DNA from: Pseudomonas fluorescens
GTDB taxonomy: Bacteria; Pseudomonadota; Gammaproteobacteria; Pseudomonadales; Pseudomonadaceae
NCBI RefSeq assembly: GCF_018614775.1
Contig: NZ_JAGGOF010000034.1
Location: 1-41,132, forward strand
Length of the DNA stretch: 41,132 bases
Direction of reading: 5' to 3'
Shown: one piece after another, positions 30,517 through 38,237 of the stretch
How the letters are laid out: each line of letters opens with the position of its first letter
Numbering within the stretch: position 1 is the first letter of the stretch
Made by a program: the position numbers and the translations under genes
Notes under the pieces: generated by a model
The model's input: the letters and a program-made list of their open reading frames with translations, nothing else
Database searches by the model: none
What the model was told of the DNA's origin: nothing

Positions 30517-30535
30517 TGTAAGAACTCGACCTACA
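30517..30535. promoter_or_regulatory. Ogr-type activator site of the V (baseplate) operon
   Basis: TGTA-N11-TACA dyad between gpV and the divergent nuclease gene, centred 57 bases from the V start codon. In P2 the PV late promoter lies in this place. Confidence 0.7.
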
Positions 30536-30592
30536 GGTTCCCGTTTCTCAGCTAAGGTGATGGAACACATCGTTGTATCAAGGAGTGATTTG

Positions 30593-31810
30593 ATGCTTTC
30601 CATCCTGCATCCAAACGTGATGCATAAAGTTCATGATTTGTCTATCGGCCTGCTCCCAATAACTATCAAGGGAGACTCTATCCCGAAACTGATTGTAAAA
30701 ACCTCTAAGGAAGCAATCTTAACGGCTAAGGTTAGACAGGGTTTTTTTATCTATCTAATACCATACGAAATTCCTGGCGCTCAATCTCTCGCCTTCCTAG
30801 CTGCATTTTTTGATGATCAGCGTCACCCCTATACGTCAGGTGGTGCGCTCATAAAGGAGCTGAGGGCTAAAGAGTTTTCTTTGTTGTTCCAAGCACCAAT
30901 TGTTGATGTTCATTTCTTTGATGAGCTTGGAAGGGAGATGCTGGCATATAGAACCGAATTCCATTCCACTAAACGACACAAAGATATGTTAAGAGGGGCC
31001 ATTGTTCCCTCTATTGAAGGTCTGAATCAAAGTTTGATTCTTGATCGCATCACTGAGTGGTTTCGGTTTAGCAGTCAAGCAGATGATGCCTCAGCAATCA
31101 AAGTGACATTTACAAAATCGCTTATGCCTGATGACATCATATACTTCGATATGCGTCCTGATGCTCATGACTATCATGGCAGTCCGGGATTCAGTTCGGC
31201 CCCTTTGGAACGTACTGAACCGGGACCGTTTCAAGAAAAAGAAATCGTCGCTTTGCTTCAGCGTACATTTAAATCTAAAGAAATCTATCTTGCCCCTCTG
31301 AGGGTTAATGATAAGGAAGAAGTGGTCGATGTCCTAGTGGTAACTGCTCGTAGCGTGATTCTTATACAGGCCAAAGATAGTCAAAATCTTGAGAGTACGT
31401 TAAACAAAACTATTGAGAAGAAGCGAAATGCAACCAAGAAGTCTTTGAAGGGCGGACTTGGTCAAGTAAAAGGAGCTATTGGCTATTTGAAGAGAACAGT
31501 TCCGTTTGTCTTTCTGATAGATGGAAAGGAAGTTGAGATTGATTTGACGGGTAAACGAATATATGCGCTAGTGATATTGAGAGAGCTTTTTGATGATGAT
31601 TATGATGAGTATACCCCTCCTATGTTGGAGCTTTACAAGGCGACTGGCGTAGCCTGTATCCCTCTGTCATACACGGAACTGCACCAGTACACTCGCTTTA
31701 TTGAAGGTGATGAGGGTTTTTATGACGCTTTTAATAAGGTTTTCAGCCATGGGCTAGAAACAGGCATGTTTCCGCGACTTAGGGTGCATCCTTCAGGTAC
31801 AAAATTTTAA
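30593..31810 (+). CDS. Putative PD-(D/E)xK nuclease (NERD/Mrr-like), accessory prophage gene
   Basis: A 405-aa protein in visibly AT-rich DNA, opposite to the late genes around it. The N-terminal ~200 residues are unrecognised, mixed alpha/beta. Residues about 213-300 look like a PD-(D/E)xK core: helix with E215/E217 (FQEKEIVALLQRTF), then VVDVLVVTARSVILIQAKDS, giving D246 and Q259-x-K261. Q-x-K instead of E-x-K is the form found in Mrr-type enzymes, and the 'vDvlVvt..gviliqaK' layout resembles NERD. AAGGAG lies 7 bases before ATG 30593, so earlier in-frame ATGs are less likely. Its TAA overlaps the TAA of convergent gene S in a TTAA palindrome. The site between S and V suggests a lysogeny-expressed anti-phage or DNA-processing protein; function is inferred, not shown. 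Confidence 0.6.
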   Translation: MLSILHPNVMHKVHDLSIGLLPITIKGDSIPKLIVKTSKEAILTAKVRQGFFIYLIPYEIPGAQSLAFLAAFFDDQRHPYTSGGALIKELRAKEFSLLFQAPIVDVHFFDELGREMLAYRTEFHSTKRHKDMLRGAIVPSIEGLNQSLILDRITEWFRFSSQADDASAIKVTFTKSLMPDDIIYFDMRPDAHDYHGSPGFSSAPLERTEPGPFQEKEIVALLQRTFKSKEIYLAPLRVNDKEEVVDVLVVTARSVILIQAKDSQNLESTLNKTIEKKRNATKKSLKGGLGQVKGAIGYLKRTVPFVFLIDGKEVEIDLTGKRIYALVILRELFDDDYDEYTPPMLELYKATGVACIPLSYTELHQYTRFIEGDEGFYDAFNKVFSHGLETGMFPRLRVHPSGTKF

Positions 31811-32274
31811 CTTTCATGATGAGTCAGATGTGCCAACAGTCCGTCGCGGATCAGATCAAGATCCGCTTCGGTAAATCCTAGGAGTTGCCGCTGATCATAT
31901 CCTACGTCTGGTGCTCCCCGTTCGGCTCGATCCTTCAATCCATACTGGTGAACCCTAGCGATTCTTATGATCCTTCCCGCGAACCCTACGCTGATAGCGT
32001 TGCGGTCGCCTTGGACCTTCAAAAAACTTGCCGTGCGCAGCTTCTGAAACATCTGCACTTTCCGCTTCACCCGCCCTTGCTTCCCCCGCAGGTTGCGCTT
32101 TTTGCGTGGCGCGTATTTGCTGCCGTCCGGGTTGCGCTGGGCAATGATTCGCTGTTGCTGGCTGCGCCGTAGCGCTTGCCCGATGCCCCGGGCCAATTTG
32201 TTACGTGATGTCGGCTCCAACTGACCCAGCAGTCCAGCGGCCCAGTCCTCCAGTGCCTCCAGACGGTTGGTCAT
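31807..32274 (-). CDS. S: Tail completion protein gpS
   Basis: A 155-aa P2 gpS family protein, needed with R to finish the tail. Blocks are MTNRLEALEDWAAGLLGQLEPTSRNKLARGIGQALRRSQQQRI, AQRNPDGSKYAPRKKR, FQKLRTASFLKVQGDRNAISVGFAGRI and ARVHQYGLKDR. ATG 32274 overlaps the R stop (ATGA). It is the last gene of the O-to-S operon, and its stop is interlocked with the accessory nuclease. Confidence 0.92.
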   Translation of the reverse strand: MTNRLEALEDWAAGLLGQLEPTSRNKLARGIGQALRRSQQQRIIAQRNPDGSKYAPRKKRNLRGKQGRVKRKVQMFQKLRTASFLKVQGDRNAISVGFAGRIIRIARVHQYGLKDRAERGAPDVGYDQRQLLGFTEADLDLIRDGLLAHLTHHES

Positions 32275-32747
32275 TTCGGCACCATCCATTCGCTGCCAGT
32301 GCCTTGGGCGCCGGGTACCCACGCAGGTTCAAGGAACGCCACAACCCGCTGAGGTTCGCCAGGGTGGCGGACGGTGGTGTTGCCGCCGGCGTCTTTCCCC
32401 ACAACCACACGCTCGGTTAGCGGCAGTGTCAGGCTCAGGTCCACCTTGCTGTTATCCAGGATGTCAGCCTCGAACTGGATGCCCTCGGCGGACTTGTTCA
32501 GGTTCTCCAGCAGCTCGGACTGGTTCACGCTCAGCCAGCCCAGCAACGGCAGCATGACGCTGTCGGGGTGGCCGGTGAAGTCGGTGAGGATGACCTGTAA
32601 ATCGAAGCTGTATTCGAACGACAGCGTGGCAGCCGCGGTGCAGCGGATTTTGCCGTTGTCGATGAAGATCAGCAGCCGGTCGGGGTTGTGCTTCAGTTCG
32701 GCGACGGTGGCGAGCAAGTGCGCCTTGAGACTATCGGGCTTGTTCAT
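32271..32747 (-). CDS. R: Tail completion protein gpR
   Basis: A 158-aa P2 gpR family protein: MNKPDSLKAHLLATVAELKHNPDRLLIFIDNGKI, then YSFDLQVILTDFTGHPDSVMLPLLGWLSVNQ and LLENLNKSAEGIQFEADILDNSKVDLSLTLPLTERVVV. It acts with S in tail maturation. ATG 32747 overlaps the lysC stop (ATGA). Confidence 0.92.
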   Translation of the reverse strand: MNKPDSLKAHLLATVAELKHNPDRLLIFIDNGKIRCTAAATLSFEYSFDLQVILTDFTGHPDSVMLPLLGWLSVNQSELLENLNKSAEGIQFEADILDNSKVDLSLTLPLTERVVVGKDAGGNTTVRHPGEPQRVVAFLEPAWVPGAQGTGSEWMVPK

Positions 32748-33001
32748 CGCTGGGCCTGCTGATGTTGGTAAACCATATCGACCTGACCCGCACATTCGGC
32801 CCATGCCGCTTCGATGCGGTCCTGGTCGGTGAGCTGATCGCCGTTATTGAGTGGGCTCGTCGCCGGCAGGGTGCAGGGCACCACGGCCGGACAGCCACTG
32901 ACGATAAGCGTCGGCGCCGGTGAGGGCGGGGCGCTCGCGCAGCCGGCGAGCAGCAGCAGGCAAAGGCTGGGTAGCCCAGGCGCGTAGGTCGGCGTTTTCA
33001 C
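32744..33001 (-). CDS. lysC: Outer-membrane spanin lipoprotein LysC (Rz1-like)
   Basis: An 85-aa small lipoprotein. A hydrophobic stretch ends in the lipobox LLAGC (Cys21), then a proline-rich short chain (ASAPPSPAPT) with two further cysteines and an acidic C-terminus. The start is GTG 33001. Most of the gene lies inside lysB in another frame, the classic Rz/Rz1 nested arrangement. With LysB it fuses inner and outer membranes at lysis. Confidence 0.88.
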   Translation of the reverse strand: MKTPTYAPGLPSLCLLLLAGCASAPPSPAPTLIVSGCPAVVPCTLPATSPLNNGDQLTDQDRIEAAWAECAGQVDMVYQHQQAQR

Positions 33002-33287
33002 GTTTCAGTGCCTCGATGGTGAGTTCGCGCTTCGCCAGGCCTTGGCGCAACTGATCCTGCTGAGCGCGCAAAGTGGTCTGGGCGTTGCGCTCCTGTTGGA
33101 GGGTGGTGTGCAAGGCGTTAACGTTTGAGAGGTTGCGTTGAGCTTGCTCCCGGGCATTGTTGGCATCTCGCTCGGCCAGTCGGGTGTCCTTGTTCGCTTT
33201 GCTGATACGCAGTTCCTGGCTCCAGACCATCAGTCCCAGAGCCGCGATCAGTGCGATACCGAGTAGGGCTTGGCGCAGGGTACTCAC
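32844..33287 (-). CDS. lysB: Inner-membrane spanin LysB (Rz-like)
   Basis: A 147-aa protein with an N-terminal membrane anchor (RQALLGIALIAALGLMVWSQ) and a long periplasmic coiled coil (residues about 25-100, AERDANNAREQAQ...LQQERNAQTTLRAQQDQL). This is an i-spanin partner of LysC. Start GTG 33287 overlaps the previous stop (GTGA). Confidence 0.9.
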   Translation of the reverse strand: MSTLRQALLGIALIAALGLMVWSQELRISKANKDTRLAERDANNAREQAQRNLSNVNALHTTLQQERNAQTTLRAQQDQLRQGLAKRELTIEALKRENADLRAWATQPLPAAARRLRERPALTGADAYRQWLSGRGALHPAGDEPTQ

Positions 33288-33490
33288 GCCCGGTACCAGC
33301 CGAGTTTATTCATGGCGCCGACATCCATCTGTTCCACGGGGCCCCGCACGATGACCACCCGGCAATCGGGCATCATGAAGGACAGGGCCTCGCACAGCAG
33401 CTGCATATCCTCTTGTTCGGTATTTTCCGGGACCACCAGCAGGTTGCCGTCCTGGACGTCCAGTTTGCGCACCGCTTCAAGATCGATCAC
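33284..33490 (-). CDS. Small conserved protein of the lysis cassette
   Basis: A 68-aa soluble alpha/beta protein (VQDGNLLVVPENTEQEDMQLLCEALSFMMPDCRVVIVRG). It starts at GTG 33490, overlapping the endolysin stop, and ends overlapping lysB (GTGA). I do not recognise a named family. Such a protein sits at this spot in several Pseudomonas P2-like prophages, as I recall. A role in lysis is guessed from position. Confidence 0.6.
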   Translation of the reverse strand: MIDLEAVRKLDVQDGNLLVVPENTEQEDMQLLCEALSFMMPDCRVVIVRGPVEQMDVGAMNKLGWYRA

Positions 33491-34329
33491 GCCGCCACCT
33501 CCTGACCGCAGCCGCAATCAATGTAGCGCTCATAGGCGCGATGGAGCTTGATGTCGTACAGGTTTCGCTGGTAGTCCGGGCCGTTGTAGAGCTTGGCGAA
33601 CTCGGCCCATTTCCGGGCTTTCAGGGCTTTATGCAGGACCGGGTCGGTCTGGATAAACCGCACGAAGGCGGCGAACTGTTGGGATTCGCCTGCGTTCATG
33701 TCAGCGACGAACGCCTGCACACTGTCGTAGCTCAGGCGCTGCCAATGAAAGCCCATGATCTGGAACGCGCCCCAGGAAGTGGATTCCAGCGCGGCGGTGT
33801 CGTCGATCAGTCGGGCGTTGCTCAGGCGCTGATGCTCTGCGGTTCCGCCGGCGTAACCACCGGGCTTCGGATTGACGAGGCCAGGGTTGGCGACGGCGAG
33901 CTGGTCGGCGTGCTGCTTGAGTTCGTCGGGGCGGTCGTCTTCGTGGCGGGGTGTTGCCAGCTGGCGATACATGATGTGGCGTTCGAACAAAATCACTGGT
34001 TTGCCGTTAGCCAGGATCCCTTTGCCTCTCGACTCCACTTCGTTGACCGCATAGACGCTGGCCAGCGGCACGTCGAGGATCTGCGCCGCGTTCACCAGGT
34101 CAGCGTTTTTCAGCAACTGCTGGCAACTGCCGCCAGCCAGGCTTGTCAGGGTTTTCTCGTCTGCAACACCGTCGGCGACCAGGCCGATCTTCAGTTGGTA
34201 GGCCCGTACAGCGGCTTCGGTGAGGGCGCCGTAGTCGCTGTCCACCTCCAGCAGCGCGCCGTGGGCGTTCAGGGTTTTTTGCAGGGTGCGCACCGCTTGG
34301 GAGCGGTCCCCGTAGCGAAGTGTCGTCAT
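33487..34329 (-). CDS. K: Endolysin with peptidoglycan-binding and muramidase domains
   Basis: A 280-aa endolysin. Residues 3-65 are a PG_binding_1 domain (TTLRYGDRSQAVRTLQKTLNAHGALLEVDSDYGALTEAAVRAYQ). Residues about 95-270 form an N-acetylmuramidase domain (DUF3380 type): YAVNEVESRGKG with the likely catalytic Glu, VILFERHIMYRQL, STSWGAFQIMGFHWQ and AKLYNGPDYQRNLYD. It replaces P2 gpK in the lysis cassette. ATG 34329 overlaps the holin stop (ATGA). A longer frame upstream runs through the holin gene and is unrelated. Confidence 0.92.
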   Translation of the reverse strand: MTTLRYGDRSQAVRTLQKTLNAHGALLEVDSDYGALTEAAVRAYQLKIGLVADGVADEKTLTSLAGGSCQQLLKNADLVNAAQILDVPLASVYAVNEVESRGKGILANGKPVILFERHIMYRQLATPRHEDDRPDELKQHADQLAVANPGLVNPKPGGYAGGTAEHQRLSNARLIDDTAALESTSWGAFQIMGFHWQRLSYDSVQAFVADMNAGESQQFAAFVRFIQTDPVLHKALKARKWAEFAKLYNGPDYQRNLYDIKLHRAYERYIDCGCGQEVAA

Positions 34330-34640
34330 AGCTGTTCTACCTTGCGGGTGAAAAACTTTTTGGCGGCGGCGCGAGTGCCCTCGACGCCCAGTAGGCCGAT
34401 CACCCCACCAAAGAACGGCGCGGTGGAAGCAGGGATGCCCAGCAGTGCCAGGCCATGACTGGCAGCCAGGGCCAGGGCACCACACAAAGGGGCTTCGACG
34501 GCCATGCGGCGCAAGGTGCCGCCGCCGTAGATGATCCGAAGGGCGGCGATGGTCAGCGCCAGGATCCCCGCGTACAAGGCCGGCCAGTTCTGCTCAAGCC
34601 AGGCGGCGAGCCAGGCCCAGGTGTCGGGACGTTCAGGCAT
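34326..34640 (-). CDS. Y: Holin (gpY position)
   Basis: A 104-aa membrane protein with three hydrophobic segments: WPALYAGILALTIAALRIIYG, CGALALAASHGLALLGIP and FFGGVIGLLGVEG. A basic tail (KKFFTRKVEQL) follows. It matches small phage holins of the P2/HP1 cluster that time lysis. The start MPERPDTW at 34640 is favoured over an ATG at 34649, from memory of related holins; the ribosome site does not decide it. Confidence 0.88.
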   Translation of the reverse strand: MPERPDTWAWLAAWLEQNWPALYAGILALTIAALRIIYGGGTLRRMAVEAPLCGALALAASHGLALLGIPASTAPFFGGVIGLLGVEGTRAAAKKFFTRKVEQL

Positions 34641-34694
34641 GTGCTTCATTCCGTAATCCAGGGTTGGTGGGTTCGTGGGCTCGTGGCTGAATGA

Positions 34695-34907
34695 TCAGTC
34701 CCATAGGTTCACCATCTGCCTTTGTGGGGCGGCGACCTGGGCTTCGGGCATTTGCACGGCCAGGCCCTGGGGCAGGATCGGCCCGTAGTCGGCCAGGCCG
34801 GGGTTGGCCTCGAGTACCGCTTCGGTTACGCCGGCGGTGCGGCCGTAGTGACGCCAGCACAGGGCGTCGACGGTGTCGTTCTGGAAAGCGCGGACGGTGA
34901 CGGGCAT
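34695..34907 (-). CDS. X: Tail protein gpX
   Basis: A 70-aa P2 gpX family protein with a LysM-like fold: MPVTVRAFQNDTVDALCWRHYG, TAGVTEAVLEANPGLADYGPILPQGLAV, PQRQMVNLWD. It is essential for tail assembly in P2. ATG 34907 overlaps the L stop by one base (TGATG). Confidence 0.93.
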   Translation of the reverse strand: MPVTVRAFQNDTVDALCWRHYGRTAGVTEAVLEANPGLADYGPILPQGLAVQMPEAQVAAPQRQMVNLWD

Positions 34908-35368
34908 CAGATCAACTCCACGGTGGTGCGGTTGATCCCGAGGAAATCCCGCACGGCCCAGCGCAGGTCCCGGCGGTATTCGTCGATGGTTGGCGTGAGG
35001 TCGTCGGCGTTCTGGCTGCCGCTGTGGGTGGTGTCGTAGGAGCGGTAGCGCTCGCACACTTCGGCCCCCGTGGCGGCTTCAATGGCGCGACGATAGAGGT
35101 ACACCAGCACCGGCACGCCGTTGACACTTTCGCCGGGTACGTCCGCCAGTTCGGCATAGCCGACAGCTTGCTGAACGGCGCGCCATTCGCTCAGCTCACG
35201 GTTGACGCTGAGGACGGCGGCAATGACGGCGGTTTCCAAACGCGGTGCGGTGACACTGGCGTCGATCCTCAGCGTGGCGCGCAGGTCGTCGAGATCAATC
35301 GAAGGCCAGAAGGCGTTGGTGTTGATATGGCCGCTGGCGACGGCGCCGCCGGCTACGAATCCGCTCAT
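34907..35368 (-). CDS. L: Head completion protein gpL
   Basis: A 153-aa P2 gpL family protein that completes filled heads: FWPSIDLDDLRATLRIDASVTAPRLETAVIAAVLSVNRELSEWR, YLYRRAIEAATGAEVCERYRSYDTTHSG, EYRRDLRWAVRDFLG. It is followed by X and preceded by a 103-base gap after M in which I see no gene or clear signal. Confidence 0.94.
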   Translation of the reverse strand: MSGFVAGGAVASGHINTNAFWPSIDLDDLRATLRIDASVTAPRLETAVIAAVLSVNRELSEWRAVQQAVGYAELADVPGESVNGVPVLVYLYRRAIEAATGAEVCERYRSYDTTHSGSQNADDLTPTIDEYRRDLRWAVRDFLGINRTTVELI

Positions 35369-35471
35369 GAAACAGCACTCGGAAATAGGTCGCCGGTGGT
35401 CGGGGCTTCACGTTCAGGCGGCATGCCTGGCCGATCTGCCCCGAGCCGGCGGGGTGCGTGGGGACGCTCGG

Positions 35472-36173
35472 TTAGCCGGCGGTGCCGGCACGTTTGTTGA
35501 GCAGGCGTTCGGCCCGCTCCAGGTCCTTTTTGCCACCGCAGGCATCGTGCAGGGCGATGGCTTTTTTCAGCAGGTCCACACCGGCCTGAAGCTGGCCGGG
35601 TTGCCCTGGGGGTTCTTCGGTCAGGCCGTCCAGCGTGGCGCGGCCCATGGCGAGAAAGAGCTTGGCGCGGGCCTGGTCGGGCATGTCTTGTGCGTCGGTG
35701 AGTTCGGCGGTGCGATACAGGATCGCCAGGTCGAACGGCTCGCCGACCTTCTGGGCTCTGAAGGCCGCGGTCGCAACTTCTTCGGCGACCAGGCAGCCCA
35801 AGGTGCGGGCGAAACGGTCGGGCATGACCATGTTGTGTTCCAGCACGTAGGTGGCGATGTCCAGGCCACCGGTAAAGTCGCCGGCATCGAAGCGCCAGAC
35901 CATGACGGTGGTGAGGACTTCGTCTTGAGCACCCTGGCCGGCCTCCAGCACGCCTTGCACATAGGACTCGTAGCCCGGCAGCAACTGGCGCTTGAGTTCG
36001 GCCTTGCCCTGGTTGGACTGGACCTGTTTGAGGCGCAGGCGGTCTTGCAGCAGTTGGTTGAGCTGATGCTCGTAAGCGGTGGCGCCGGCCATGGTTTGAG
36101 TTGGCTCCGTCGCGGCCGCCTCCTGGGCGGCCGTGACACGTTGGAAATGGCGTTTCGCGAGGCTGCTGGCCAT
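35472..36173 (-). CDS. M: Terminase small subunit gpM
   Basis: A 233-aa P2 gpM family terminase endonuclease subunit: MASSLAKRHFQRVTAAQEAA, then LLPGYESYVQGVLEAGQGAQDEVLTTVMVWRFDAGDFTGGLDIATYVLEHNMVMPDRF and DLLKKAIALHDACGGKKDLERAERLLNK. It works with gpP in cutting DNA at cos. It is just downstream of N (3-base gap). Confidence 0.93.
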   Translation of the reverse strand: MASSLAKRHFQRVTAAQEAAATEPTQTMAGATAYEHQLNQLLQDRLRLKQVQSNQGKAELKRQLLPGYESYVQGVLEAGQGAQDEVLTTVMVWRFDAGDFTGGLDIATYVLEHNMVMPDRFARTLGCLVAEEVATAAFRAQKVGEPFDLAILYRTAELTDAQDMPDQARAKLFLAMGRATLDGLTEEPPGQPGQLQAGVDLLKKAIALHDACGGKKDLERAERLLNKRAGTAG

Positions 36174-36176
36174 GGG

Positions 36177-37196
36177 TCAAGCTTCCTCAAGCTCAATATT
36201 TTCGACCAGGCAGCCGAGACCGTAATCCTCGACGACGTAGGCGTCGTTGCTGGATTCGTAATTCTCGATGCGGTTCTTTTCTGGTGCTTCCTTCACGTAG
36301 CGACGGCGTCCACCGATCTGCCAGTAGATGGCCAGGTTCGGCAGGGTGGTGATCAGCGCGGCGCCGTCTGGCACATAGGGCACCTCGACGGGTTGCTTTC
36401 CGCCCATGCGCTTTTGCGAAAGGATCATGTCGGTGGCCAGCTTCTCGGACGCTGGCTGTTCCTTGTTGATCAGCGGGAAGTATTTATCGTGCACCAGGTT
36501 GCTGCCGAGGATGACCACGATGCCTGGATCCTTGCGATGCCACGGGTCGATGAGGTTGGCAATGACATCGAACACCAATGCATCCAGGTTGTTGTAGTCA
36601 GCCTCATCACCTTTGCCGATAACAATCTTGCCGGGCGCCTTGCCTTCATTCAGGACGCGTGCCGGTGCGTTGAGGCGGTACTGCTCAAGCCAACCGATGT
36701 TGACGTCTTGCAGCAGTGGGTTGGCCTGCCGGTCGGTGGTGGCGGCAGCGCTGACGCCGTTGAAGCCAATCATGATGCGGTCCAGCGCCTGACGCTTGAG
36801 GATGGCGTCGCGCAGGCGGGCTTGGAAGTCCGGGAATTTCGCCCAGGCGTCGAGCTGCGCGTAGCGCAGAGCGGTGTCGAAGTCGGTGTGTTTGGCTTCG
36901 TAGCCTTTTTTGTCCAGCGACGACACGTCGCGAGGCACGCGCACGCCGTTGCCGGTGGTGTCGGTACGACCGGCAATGGTGCTGCTCACGCCCAGGCCGA
37001 CTTTCTCGCCTTGCAGTTCGTCCACGCCGATGATGCCGATCTGGCCCAGAAACTCGCTGGATTCCTGCATGCGGGTTTCCAGCGTCTGCTGAACCGTCGG
37101 GTCAACCGAGAAAGTGGCGGCGGTCGAGGACACGCCATTGAGGCGCGCCACCTGGCTCAGGTAGGCGTTGAAGTGTTCGCGAGTGTCGTTGCGCAT
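36177..37196 (-). CDS. N: Major capsid protein gpN
   Basis: A 339-aa P2 gpN family (HK97-fold) capsid protein: MRNDTREHFNAYLSQVARLNGV, TVQQTLETRMQESSEFLGQIGIIGVDELQGEKV, DWAKFPDFQARLRDAILKRQALDRIMIGFNG, and VVILGSNLVHDKYFPLINKEQ. Near the end is an IYWQIGGRRRYVKEAPEKNRIENYESSNDAYVVEDYG block as in P2. It is preceded by scaffold O. Confidence 0.96.
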   Translation of the reverse strand: MRNDTREHFNAYLSQVARLNGVSSTAATFSVDPTVQQTLETRMQESSEFLGQIGIIGVDELQGEKVGLGVSSTIAGRTDTTGNGVRVPRDVSSLDKKGYEAKHTDFDTALRYAQLDAWAKFPDFQARLRDAILKRQALDRIMIGFNGVSAAATTDRQANPLLQDVNIGWLEQYRLNAPARVLNEGKAPGKIVIGKGDEADYNNLDALVFDVIANLIDPWHRKDPGIVVILGSNLVHDKYFPLINKEQPASEKLATDMILSQKRMGGKQPVEVPYVPDGAALITTLPNLAIYWQIGGRRRYVKEAPEKNRIENYESSNDAYVVEDYGLGCLVENIELEEA

Positions 37197-37238
37197 GAAT
37201 GTCGTCCTTCGTTGATCGGGGCTGTGGGTGGCCGGCTG

Positions 37239-38069
37239 TCAGCAGTCGGTCATGACCTGGTTGTCGCCACCGGTTACCGGAGGGCGGGTCTTTTGGTTGT
37301 GGTCCTGGGTGGTGGAGAGCTGGGTCTTCAATTCGGTGAAGTCTTTGCTCAGTTGATCGAGGCGGGCGTTGAGTTCTGCGGAGAAACGCTTCTCGGCAGC
37401 CAGTTGGTCGGGCAGATCCTTGACGTGCACGGCGATGGCCTCGACCGCCTCGCCGATCTGCGCGAACTCGGTGTCGTCCTTGGCCTGCTTGCCGGTCAGC
37501 AAGGCTTGCACCTTGCTGAAGAGCTGGGCGCCGATGCTCGGTTTCTCTTCGATTTCTTCGAACTTCAGCTCGGTTTCCAGCGCCTCGGTGAACATCGAGG
37601 TCGCCGAGTAATGCCGGTCCTTGAACGGACTGGCGTCGGGCTTTTGCGCAGAAAACGCCAGGACGTCGGTGCCCAGGCTGGCCGGTGAGTCGGTGACAGC
37701 CAGGCCGACGATGTAGGCCTCGCCGGTGTCGGCAAAGCTGTCGTCAATTTCGATGGAGGTGTAAATCTTCTGCTTCGCCTTGTTCATGGCGATCAGCTCG
37801 GGGGTTGGCTCAACCTGGGCGAACAGGGCCAGTTTTTTCTGCCCGTTGATGTCCACCTCTTCGGTCTTCACGGCCAGCACGTCACCGTAGGCCTTGAACG
37901 GGCTATCCGGCAGCAGGCTGCGGAAATGCTCCAGCCAGATGCGGGCGCCGTAGGTGGTCGGGTTGAAGTTCTTGGCGGCCTGTTCCAGCCAGCTGCGTTT
38001 GATGGTGCGCTTGTCCGAGGTGGCGCCCTCGACGGCGACGCGGAACCAGTTGCTGCGAAACTTCTTCAT
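37239..38069 (-). CDS. O: Capsid scaffold and protease gpO
   Basis: A 276-aa P2 gpO family scaffold with an N-terminal self-cleaving serine protease. It starts MKKFRSNWFRVAVEGATSDKR, and the catalytic triad is visible as D19, H48 (WLEHFRS) and S105 (IYTSIEIDD). The C-terminal coiled coil (QLAAEKRFSAELNARLDQLSKDF) is the scaffold part. It heads the leftward head operon. The activator dyad at 38171 lies upstream, shared with the divergent P gene. Confidence 0.95.
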   Translation of the reverse strand: MKKFRSNWFRVAVEGATSDKRTIKRSWLEQAAKNFNPTTYGARIWLEHFRSLLPDSPFKAYGDVLAVKTEEVDINGQKKLALFAQVEPTPELIAMNKAKQKIYTSIEIDDSFADTGEAYIVGLAVTDSPASLGTDVLAFSAQKPDASPFKDRHYSATSMFTEALETELKFEEIEEKPSIGAQLFSKVQALLTGKQAKDDTEFAQIGEAVEAIAVHVKDLPDQLAAEKRFSAELNARLDQLSKDFTELKTQLSTTQDHNQKTRPPVTGGDNQVMTDC

Positions 38070-38170
38070 GCCGGAAATCCTCAGTGCGTGGGGCGCCTGC
38101 TGGGTTGAGCAGTGCGTTGCAATGAGGGGCATGGTCGTCACGGGCGCGCGCGGCGGCAACGAGGCGGGAC

Positions 38171-38189
38171 TGTAGGCGGGGAGGGTACA
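38171..38189. promoter_or_regulatory. Ogr-type activator site of the divergent O and P operons
   Basis: TGTA-N11-TACA dyad in the 168-base gap between O and P, centred 111 bases from the O start and 58 from the P start. In P2 the divergent PO and PP late promoters lie here. Confidence 0.7.
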
Positions 38190-38237
38190 AAGGGCGGCGC
38201 TGTTGAGTCGCGGCCGTGGGGCGGCAGCATCTCGGCC

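Noticed and set aside
34633..34860. 75-codon ORF overlapping X
   Set aside because: An arginine/proline-rich shadow of gpX.
35202..37688. 828-codon open frame on the plus strand across L, M, N and O
   Set aside because: It is antisense to four well-recognised head genes and has the skewed composition of a GC-rich shadow frame.
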